From contig CAKPJK010000014.1 in assembly GCA_934162615.1 (NCBI GenBank), positions 1 through 36,961 on the forward strand: a DNA stretch of 36,961 nt. The letters run 5' to 3'. The DNA is from an uncultured Clostridia bacterium. Its GTDB lineage: Bacteria > Bacillota > Clostridia > TANB77 > CAG-508. Made by a program: the position numbers and the translations under genes. The notes under the pieces are model-generated. The model did no database searches and had not been told where the DNA came from. It worked only from the letters and a program-made list of their open reading frames with translations. Shown here in pieces: positions 32,401 to 36,961 of this stretch (the first letter of the stretch is position 1; every line of letters begins with the position of its first letter).

Positions 32401-32567
32401 TTGAGGCTCCAGATGGATATGTTTTAAATGATACTCCAATTGAGGTTAAAGTCAATGATGGCAATGTTAGGAAAATAGAGTTTGAAAATGAAAAGATTAA
32501 GCCTGTAGAGGAAAGTCCTAAGCCGGTGAAATATGTTCAAAAGGTGTTGCCTAAAACTGGGTATTAA
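29463..32567 (+). CDS. Surface adhesin with thioester domain and six Cna-B/SpaA-type domains, ending in LPKTGY
   Basis: 1034 residues. After a signal peptide (about 1-27, 'SSVKAA'), a thioester domain is indicated by Cys71 in 'YPAYCLNRE' and Gln128 in 'AYQATKMAVY', which can form the internal Cys-Gln thioester that bonds host amines. Six SpaA/Cna-B-like beta domains follow from about residue 300. Each starts with a Lys in a 'KK.DK.T...L.GAEF' type strand and ends with a 'VKE..AP.GY' Glu strand, the pattern for Lys-Asn isopeptide bonds. The last residues are 'KVLPKTGY' and then a stop: a sortase motif with no hydrophobic segment or basic tail after it. Reading the next bases one position over gives 'GINLLLMIL' before a stop, so the anchor may have been lost by frameshift. 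GAAAGGTG precedes the ATG. Confidence 0.9.
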   Translation: MKKAKIMLMAIMLILSNFMPILSSVKAANVGERVNLVSLGECPHDLGVNNGYVVTEKVGYYQNGEFYPAYCLNREQKGASTDFVYDLDVSAIMKDTQTYNKIWRVMMAGFPYNTPEQMGVSSVDHAYQATKMAVYCVTGQRKPEEFYAYNSNGQEIVDCIWRLYNASKNNNKAYVSPICNMKSDGDIYSEKINGKEYCIQKYNFSGNNEMPSFSVTSTQGIILNMQNQEQKNYKGNGSFKLAIPKENLKQGIQVELNAQATIKTYPILYGATSIPGTQNYCLSSYPFEATQAFTSLKITIPSVNIKKVDKNTNTPLRGAEFNIYKDVNANQKYDGQDIFVCKTNATNNEGIVTVTGLTPGKYVAKEDKAPYGYVINETDALSFEIKENGANINIQFGDEEPTGKITIVKQDAETGNIAQGDSNLEGAEYKVYATEDIYNASKTKKIYSKNDIVATRIIKNDGTTDDVVGLPLGNYYVKETQAPEGYLLDNNTYNVDLSYKDQNSKIVLKSIISKDNVKKRQVNIFKSGIKILSGVVPGLEGVGFTIKLNSNVEKALAQGYSYAEIWNGIDMYGNNVEVDSKRVQEAQKIAPTVSQITTDKTGNAYTEMLPYGKYVVKETYTPNDYETATDFTFSISQDESEIKNNAQKTLRIVVNNEQLESYLKLVKKDKATGKLVTVSSASFKIKATEDIIDRATKEIIWHKGEYITQKIGMTTYDTFTTNSKNLIVSEKKHSFSSIFDDLGTVGTPLKLPVGNYQIEEIEAPEGFLDLEENIQFEISSIKDYDKDKDGDYIKVIEVLNEQPKASIDLTKEIVFRNKEDVDLSLVDISDLSKIEFKLTAKEDILDKADHSAIYKKGDVIGNYNLSKDGKLEINNLPIGTYNLEETKTIDGLAINKEPIEIAFKKQDGTTKNYKKEINIKNKTTFVQIYKIDKETKEQLKGAKFALYDADGNEIATWISAEKPYSIEGLITSRTYFLKEIEAPDGYVLNDTPIEVKVNDGNVRKIEFENEKIKPVEESPKPVKYVQKVLPKTGY

Positions 32568-32588
32568 TTTATTGTTAATGATTCTTTG

Positions 32589-32622
32589 ACTACTATACAC
32601 ATTTGATTGATAATATGTGTAT
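32589..32622 (+). terminator. Hairpin just after the adhesin
   Basis: TATACACAT and ATGTGTAT form a stem around an AT-rich loop about 20 bases after the stop. No strong T-run follows, so its role as a terminator is uncertain. Confidence 0.4.
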
Positions 32623-32674
32623 GGAGGTCAAAAATTAAAATATATTTAATCAAGTCGTTATGAAAAAACAATGT

Positions 32675-32704
32675 AAAAACGGAAAATTATCAATTTTTCG
32701 TTTT
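32675..32704. terminator. Bidirectional terminator between the adhesin and the YcxB-like gene
   Basis: AAAAACGGAAAATT (32675-32688) pairs with AATTTTTCGTTTT (32692-32704) around ATC. It is flanked by As on one side and Ts on the other. Confidence 0.75.
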
Positions 32705-32708
32705 CTTT

Positions 32709-33215
32709 CTATATCATCTTAAACCAAATTTTTCTTTTTACAAATCTATAAAAAGTTGAAATATCTCCTTTAGTAAATGTATTTTTCTCTAATAAAAAAG
32801 CATGGTCTTTATTGATATAAAGATAGAAAAAATCATTTGTCTCATATATTTTATACAACTTCCAATATTTTATTTTTTCAAAATTATTTGAATCAGAAAT
32901 AGTAAAATATTTTTCATAAAATTTGAAAGTAAACTCTTTTTCCTTTTCAAACTTTTCTGTTTTTAATTCTTTTTTTACAAGACTAATTGGTTGAAAAAAT
33001 CTATAAAGGCAGAAAACTAATAAAGCCAATAACAATATAAATCCAGTAGTTTTATTTGCATACTTAAAGTTTGTAATAATAAAAAAACATAATAGCATTA
33101 TAATTAGTATGGTTATAAATCTATATTTGGTTCCAAATTTATTTTGATGAAATTGTAAATATTTTGCATATGTTTTTTTTGTGTATTTTGTTTTGTTTTT
33201 ATATAATACTTTCAT
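32709..33215 (-). CDS. YcxB-like membrane protein
   Basis: 168 residues. Two adjacent membrane helices (about 32-50 and 57-76) are followed by a cytoplasmic domain 'FYEKYFTISDSNNFEKIKYWKLYKIYETNDFFYLYINKDHAFLLEKNTF', the YcxB C-terminal-type pattern ending 'GDISTFYRFV'. The function of the family is unknown. AAGGAG precedes the start, and a good minus-strand promoter lies 20-50 bases further up. It is convergent with the adhesin and divergent from rpsU. Confidence 0.8.
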   Translation of the reverse strand: MKVLYKNKTKYTKKTYAKYLQFHQNKFGTKYRFITILIIMLLCFFIITNFKYANKTTGFILLLALLVFCLYRFFQPISLVKKELKTEKFEKEKEFTFKFYEKYFTISDSNNFEKIKYWKLYKIYETNDFFYLYINKDHAFLLEKNTFTKGDISTFYRFVKRKIWFKMI

Positions 33216-33236
33216 TTTTTACTCCTTGTTTTTTGT

Positions 33237-33265
33237 ATTATATCATATAAAATATTAATGTTAAA
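33237..33265 (-). promoter_or_regulatory. Promoter of the YcxB-like gene
   Basis: On the minus strand: TTTAAC (33265-33260), a 17-base spacer and TATAAT (33242-33237) with extended TGA. Confidence 0.65.
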
Positions 33266-33311
33266 GTATTAATAATTGAAAAATTAAAATAAAAATAAAA
33301 TATTCAAACTA

Positions 33312-33341
33312 TTGACAATATACCCCATAATAATGTATAAT
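33312..33341 (+). promoter_or_regulatory. Promoter of rpsU
   Basis: TTGACA (33312-33317), an 18-base spacer and TATAAT (33336-33341). Confidence 0.75.
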
Positions 33342-33348
33342 GAGTAAC

Positions 33349-33413
33349 GTATATAGGGTAAGAAAGAAAAATCCCACATACATTTTCGTATGACCGGAAG
33401 GAGGGGAATATAA
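33349..33413 (+). promoter_or_regulatory. rpsU leader with two mutually exclusive hairpins
   Basis: GTATATAGGG (from 33349) can pair with CCCACATAC, or the CATAC within that second segment can instead pair with GTATG at about 33389-33393, just before the GGAAGGAGGGG ribosome site. The choice could control exposure of the site. Confidence 0.35.
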
Positions 33414-33584
33414 ATGTCAGAAATCAAAGTTAATAATGGAAATATAGAAGATGCCTTAAAAAGGTTTAAAAGACAATGTGCTCGTAACGGAGTTTTACAA
33501 GAAGTTCGTAAAAGAGAACACTATGAAAAGCCAAGTGTAAAAAGAAAGAAAAAATCAGAGGCAGCAAGAAAAAGAAAGTTTTAA
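33414..33584 (+). CDS. rpsU: 30S ribosomal protein bS21
   Basis: 56 residues: begins MSEIKVNNGNIEDALKRFKR, continues with 'ARNGVLQEVRKREHYEKPSVKRKKK' and ends 'AARKRKF'. This is the bS21 pattern, including the basic tail that threads the 30S platform near the anti-Shine-Dalgarno sequence. The length matches the family (~57-60). GGAAGGAGGGG precedes the ATG. It has its own promoter, leader and terminator. Confidence 0.97.
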   Translation: MSEIKVNNGNIEDALKRFKRQCARNGVLQEVRKREHYEKPSVKRKKKSEAARKRKF

Positions 33585-33594
33585 TTACATAGTG

Positions 33595-33645
33595 AAAGGT
33601 GGAAGTTTATATGGTAGTAATATATCTAGAACTTCTGCCTTTTTT
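33595..33645 (+). terminator. Terminator after rpsU
   Basis: AAAGGTGGAAGTT pairs with AACTTCTGCCTTT (33630-33642), including G-U steps, and is followed by Ts. Confidence 0.8.
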
Positions 33646-33689
33646 GTATTAAAAAAAGTTTTTGGGATAAAATAGAAATGGAAATAAAA

Positions 33690-33718
33690 AGGGATTGGAG
33701 ACCCGTCCCCCAATCCCT
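33690..33718. repeat. Short GGGACG-family palindrome before the M16 pair
   Basis: GGGATTGG (33691-33698) pairs with CCAATCCC (33710-33717). The loop AGACCCGTCCC is identical to the core of 15271-15283 and 25868-25880. Confidence 0.9.
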
Positions 33719-33761
33719 AAAAAATTTGATATAGAAATGCAAAAGAAAGGAATGATAATTA

Positions 33762-35030
33762 GTGGAATATAAACAAACAGAGATAAAAAAAGGAATCAAA
33801 CTTCATACAATTAAAACTGAAAAGTTCAAAACGAATTTGATTGCAATAATGTTAACAACAAAATTAAATAGAGAAAATGTTACAAAAAATGCATTAATAC
33901 CTGCAGTTTTAAGAAGAGGTACAAAGAACTTAACAACACAAGAAGAAATAAACAAAAAACTTGAAGAGATGTATGGAGCAAGTTTGGACTGTGGACTTGA
34001 TAAGACAGGAGATAATCAAGTTTTGAAATTTTATATAGAAACAGTAAATGATGAATTTTTACCACAAGAAGCGGAAAATATGTTGAAAATATCTTTAGAA
34101 AAGATATTTGAATTTGTATTTAATCCATATCTAGAAAATGGATGTTTCAAAAAAGAATATGTGGAACAGGAAAAAGAAAATATAAAACAAATTATAGATG
34201 GAAAGATAGACAATAAGGCAAGATATTCACTAGATAGATGTATAGAAGAAATGTACAAAGACCAGCCATATGGTCTCTATAAATATGGATATGTAGAAGA
34301 TATGAAAGACATCAATGAAAAAAATCTATATGAATATTATCAACAATTAATAAATGAATGTAAAATTGATATTTTTGTATCTGGAATAATAGACGAGAAA
34401 ACTGAAAATATAATAAAAAATAATGAAAACATTATTAAATTAAAAGATAGAGAACCACAATATAATGGGCCTGAAATTATAGCAAAGAAATCAGAGAAAG
34501 AGAATGATGTTCAAGAATCAATGGATGTAACACAAGGAAAGCTTATTATAGGAATGGATTTAGACATTGATGACGACAATTTAAGATTTGATGTAATGAT
34601 TTATAATAGTATTTTTGGTGGAAGTGCAAATTCAAAATTATTCCAAAATGTTCGTGAAAAGGCAAGCCTTGCATATACAGCAAGTTCAAGTTATTATAGA
34701 TTTAAAAATAACATTTTTATTAATTGTGGAATTGAAATAAAGAACTATGAAAAAGCATTGGAAATAATAAAACAACAAATTGAGGATATGAAAAAAGGTG
34801 ACTTCACAGATGAAGAGGTTGAAAATGCTAAAAAAGGAATAATAGCTTCAATAAAAACAATTGATGATGAACAGGATACTGAAATAACATATTTCTTTAG
34901 TCAGGAATTATCAAAGAGTAAGTGTAATATTGAACAATATATGCAGAGAATATCTGAGGTTACTAAAGAAAAGGTGGTTGACGTTGCTAATAAGGTTAGT
35001 GTTGATACTGTATATTTTTTAAAGGACTAG
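33762..35030 (+). CDS. M16-family protein without the zinc motif (YmfF-like)
   Basis: 422 residues with the overall shape of an M16 (pitrilysin/insulinase) peptidase: 'LRRGTKNLTTQEEINKKLEEMYGASLD', 'EYVEQEKENIKQIIDGKIDNKARYSLDRCIEEMY', 'YGLYKYGYVEDM', and in the second half 'NSIFGGSANSKLFQNVREKASLAYTASSSY'. The HxxEH site is absent, so this is the non-catalytic subunit type. It most likely pairs with the active M16 protein encoded next. The start is a GTG with AAAGGA 10 bases upstream. The 87-base gap to the second gene contains a hairpin. Confidence 0.88.
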   Translation: MEYKQTEIKKGIKLHTIKTEKFKTNLIAIMLTTKLNRENVTKNALIPAVLRRGTKNLTTQEEINKKLEEMYGASLDCGLDKTGDNQVLKFYIETVNDEFLPQEAENMLKISLEKIFEFVFNPYLENGCFKKEYVEQEKENIKQIIDGKIDNKARYSLDRCIEEMYKDQPYGLYKYGYVEDMKDINEKNLYEYYQQLINECKIDIFVSGIIDEKTENIIKNNENIIKLKDREPQYNGPEIIAKKSEKENDVQESMDVTQGKLIIGMDLDIDDDNLRFDVMIYNSIFGGSANSKLFQNVREKASLAYTASSSYYRFKNNIFINCGIEIKNYEKALEIIKQQIEDMKKGDFTDEEVENAKKGIIASIKTIDDEQDTEITYFFSQELSKSKCNIEQYMQRISEVTKEKVVDVANKVSVDTVYFLKD

Positions 35031-35083
35031 TTGAAAAATAATTATAATTTTGACTGTATCAAAATTTAATTCTTTTCCAACTA
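35028..35083. repeat. Intergenic hairpin of the TTGAAAAATAAT family between the M16 genes
   Basis: TAGTTGAAAAATAATTATAA (from 35028) is complementary, with few mismatches, to TTAATTCTTTTCCAACTA (ending 35083). It overlaps the stop codon of the first gene, as the copy at 17375 overlaps the end of its gene. Confidence 0.75.
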
Positions 35084-35117
35084 AAGAATATGTAGTTTGA
35101 GAGGAGAACGAGAAAAG

Positions 35118-36389
35118 ATGCAAATAATTGAAAATTCTAAAGTTAAGGAAAAATTATATATAGAAAAATTAGAAAATGGCTTAACAGTAATGATAATTCC
35201 TAAAAAAGGAATCCAGAAAAAATATATTATATGGGGAACAAACTATGGTTCAAATGATAATAAATTTATAGTACCAGGAGAAACAGAAGTTACAGAAGTA
35301 CCAAAAGGTGTAGCACACTTCTTAGAACACAAAATGTTTGAACAAGAAAATGGTAAAAACAGTTTGGATGTACTTACTGCACTAGGCGTTAATGCAAATG
35401 CATATACAACAAACAATCATACAGCATATTTATATGAATGTACAGACAACTTTTATGAGGCATTGGATGAATTTATGGACTATGTTCAACATCCATATTT
35501 TACAGATGAAAATGTTGAAAAAGAAAAAGGCATAATAGGTCAAGAAATTATGATGTATGATGATTATCCAGACTGGAAAGTATATTTAAATGCATTAGAG
35601 TGTATGTATCAAAAACATCCTGTAAAACTTGATATTACTGGAACTGTTGAAACAATAAGTCATATTGATAAAGATATTTTATATAAATGTTATAATACTT
35701 TCTATAACCCATCAAATATGGCAATGGTTGTATCTGGAGACTTTGAACCAGAAAAATTATTAGAAGAAATAAAGAAAAGATTAATTGAAAAAAAAGCAAA
35801 TGGTGAAATAAAGAGAATTTTTGAAGAAGAACCAAAAGAGATAGTTAAAGAAAAAGCAGTTCAAAATATGGAAGTAAGCAAGCCGCTTTATGCAATAGGT
35901 ATAAAAGATGTACCAGCTGAACAAAAAGAAAAAGTAAAAAAACATATATCAATAGAAATATTGTTAAATCTTTTAATTGGAGCGAGTTCAGAACTGTATA
36001 AAAAATTATATGATATGGGAAATTGTTTCTCAGTACCAAGTATTGAATATGAATTTGATAAAAATTATGCACATATTTTGATAATAGGACAATCAAATGA
36101 ACCAGAAGAATTGTATAAAATGTTCAAAGAAGAAGTTGAAAAATTTATACAAAAAGGTGTAAATGAGGAAGATTTTGAAAGAACTAAAAAAATGATTTAT
36201 GGTGAATATGTAAAAGAATATGACGATGTTGTCAATATTTCTAGAATGTTCTTGTCAGATTATTTTAAAGGTATAAATAGTTTTGACTATTTAGAAGAAA
36301 TAAACACTATAAATGTAGAATATTTAAATCAAGTGTTAAAAGATGTGTTTAATGAAAAAAATATGATATTATCTGTTGTAAAAAATTAG
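35118..36389 (+). CDS. M16-family zinc peptidase (YmfH-like)
   Basis: 423 residues. The inverted zinc motif HFLEH is at 67-71 ('VAHFLEHKMFE'), with the distal Glu in 'EKEKGIIGQEI' near 136-143, so the catalytic site looks intact. 'LGVNANAYTTNNHTAYLY' and 'YNTFYNPSNMAMVVSGDF' are typical M16 blocks. Together with the preceding inactive homolog it probably forms a clam-shaped heterodimer that cleaves peptides. YmfF/YmfH-like and AlbF/AlbE-like pairs in Firmicutes have similar layouts. I chose ATG 35118 after GAGGAG; an upstream in-frame TTG would include that site. A terminator follows. Confidence 0.92.
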   Translation: MQIIENSKVKEKLYIEKLENGLTVMIIPKKGIQKKYIIWGTNYGSNDNKFIVPGETEVTEVPKGVAHFLEHKMFEQENGKNSLDVLTALGVNANAYTTNNHTAYLYECTDNFYEALDEFMDYVQHPYFTDENVEKEKGIIGQEIMMYDDYPDWKVYLNALECMYQKHPVKLDITGTVETISHIDKDILYKCYNTFYNPSNMAMVVSGDFEPEKLLEEIKKRLIEKKANGEIKRIFEEEPKEIVKEKAVQNMEVSKPLYAIGIKDVPAEQKEKVKKHISIEILLNLLIGASSELYKKLYDMGNCFSVPSIEYEFDKNYAHILIIGQSNEPEELYKMFKEEVEKFIQKGVNEEDFERTKKMIYGEYVKEYDDVVNISRMFLSDYFKGINSFDYLEEINTINVEYLNQVLKDVFNEKNMILSVVKN

Positions 36390-36408
36390 ATAAAAATTTT
36401 GTTGAATG

Positions 36409-36450
36409 AACAGCATAAAAATTGAAAAAGATTTTATGCTGTTTTCTTTT
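36409..36450 (+). terminator. Terminator after the M16 pair
   Basis: AACAGCATAAAA (36409-36420) pairs perfectly with TTTTATGCTGTT (36432-36443) around an 11-base loop, followed by TTCTTTT. Confidence 0.9.
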
Positions 36451-36459
36451 GATTTTCTG

Positions 36460-36544
36460 TGTCGAATAATGTTGAAAATACTTGTACGAAAGTTGCTAAA
36501 AACCGTTGAAAATACTTGACTTGAAGATTTTTATATGTTATTTT
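36460..36544 (+). promoter_or_regulatory. Control region of the Spo0E-like gene with a Spo0A box
   Basis: TGTCGAA (36460-36466) is a perfect Spo0A box. GTTGAAAATACTTG occurs twice (36471-36484, 36505-36518), 34 bases apart; the second copy runs into TTGACT (36516-36521), a -35 with a weak TATTTT (36539-36544) at 17 bases. Feedback of Spo0A on its own phosphatase would make sense, but a heptamer can be accidental. Confidence 0.45.
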
Positions 36545-36586
36545 ATAAATATACGAATGAGAAAAATTGAAAAAGGAGAGATTAGT

Positions 36587-36748
36587 ATGTTAAATGAAGA
36601 AATTTGTAAATTAAGAGATAAATTGAATAAGAGTATCGAGAATGGTGATGATTATTCTATTACATATAAATTAAGTATTGAGTTGGATGAGTTAATTGCA
36701 AAGTTTTATAGAGATAGTAAAAAGACTTGTGATAATGCAAAAGTTTAA
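36587..36748 (+). CDS. Spo0E-like aspartyl-phosphate phosphatase
   Basis: 53 residues forming a two-helix hairpin, with the Spo0E signature Ser-x-x-Leu-Asp-x-Leu-Ile at residues 30-37 ('KLSIELDELIAKFYR'). Such proteins remove the phosphate from Spo0A and delay sporulation. GGAGAG lies 8 bases before ATG 36587; upstream in-frame codons (from about 36506) overlap the promoter and are unlikely to be translated. Its presence suggests a spore-forming lineage or a recent descendant of one. Confidence 0.88.
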   Translation: MLNEEICKLRDKLNKSIENGDDYSITYKLSIELDELIAKFYRDSKKTCDNAKV

Positions 36749-36803
36749 TGAGATAAGAAGTTTTGACATAAAGATTGTTGAAACTTTTTTCTTTTTCTTC
36801 CCC

Positions 36804-36832
36804 TTGCTAAAACTACAAAAATATTATATAAT
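36804..36832 (+). promoter_or_regulatory. Promoter near the right end
   Basis: TTGCTA (36804-36809), a 17-base spacer and TATAAT (36827-36832). Confidence 0.65.
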
Positions 36833-36851
36833 AATATATCAAGAAAAGTAG

Positions 36852-36926
36852 TTACTTAAAAATAATTACAATTTTTCTAAGTAGTTTTTATATTCTAGGA
36901 AAGTTATCATAGTATGATAACTTTCT
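36852..36926 (+). promoter_or_regulatory. Two consecutive leader hairpins near the right end
   Basis: ACTTAAAAAT...ATTTTTCTAAGT (about 36853-36883) followed by GTTTTTAT resembles an attenuator. Then AAAGTTATCAT (36900-36910) pairs perfectly with ATGATAACTTT (36914-36924) around AGT, extended by TCTA/TAGA outside. They lie between a good promoter and the edge of the window. Confidence 0.55.
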
Positions 36927-36939
36927 GTAGAAGATAAAT

Positions 36940-36961
36940 ATGGCAGAAATTAGATTTTGTA
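36940..36961 (+). CDS. Possible start of the next gene, cut by the window edge
   Basis: ATG at 36940 opens MAEIRFC and runs off the window. No strong ribosome site precedes it (GTAGAAGAT only). It is listed because a promoter and leader precede it; nothing about function can be said. Confidence 0.25.

Overview
The window is AT-rich, low-GC Firmicutes-type DNA, most likely from an anaerobic, gut-type member of the Clostridia. The evidence is the strong AGGAGG ribosome sites, near-consensus sigma-A promoters, the gene orders ylxM-ffh-rpsP-khpA-rimM-trmD-rplS and gdpP-rplI-dnaB, a Spo0E-like sporulation phosphatase, and prepilin-like proteins starting with the clostridial 'ITLVALVITI' type of leader. 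Species cannot be named from the sequence alone.

Layout. 1-420 holds a large structured RNA whose 5' end may lie outside the window, ending in an intrinsic terminator. It is followed by a DUF21-like membrane protein, a DUF4160/DUF2442 pair on the minus strand, a short-chain dehydrogenase and pyrF. 3.8-8.3 kb is the SRP/ribosome-maturation operon. 8.3-12.5 kb has an HD-domain protein, a small helical protein, an XRE regulator, and two genes for prepilin-like proteins with a C-terminal formylglycine-generating-enzyme/C-type-lectin (FGE/CLec) domain; one is intact and one is a pseudogene. 12.6-14.4 kb has an unrecognised 473-residue charged protein and a FeoA-like protein. 14.4-19.5 kb is a TetR regulator with three operators, an MMPL exporter and a secreted xxxLxxG-repeat partner. 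19.5-21.2 kb has a 33-bp tandem repeat, a second XRE regulator and the third prepilin-FGE gene, whose start is disrupted by a 10-bp tandem duplication. 21.4-29 kb is gdpP, a probable type I toxin-antitoxin module, rplI, dnaB, tilS and ftsH. 29.4-36.9 kb has a thioester/Cna-B surface adhesin, a YcxB-like protein, rpsU, a pair of M16 peptidases and a Spo0E-like gene.

Three things stand out. (1) Between gdpP and rplI there is an unannotated arrangement that looks like a par/Fst-style type I toxin-antitoxin locus: a 25-residue cationic peptide gene and a convergent small RNA share a bidirectional terminator, and the RNA carries two direct repeats that would pair with the peptide's start codon and 5' leader. 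(2) Three paralogous prepilin-FGE proteins look like a surface-display family. Two of them are divergent from XRE regulators, one is decayed, and one carries a 10-bp duplication that could act as a phase switch. (3) Two families of intergenic palindromes recur through the window, one with a GGGACG/CGTCCC core and one with TTGAAAAATAAT arms.

All identifications rest on reading motifs, gene order and hand-checked base pairing. No database or folding program was used.
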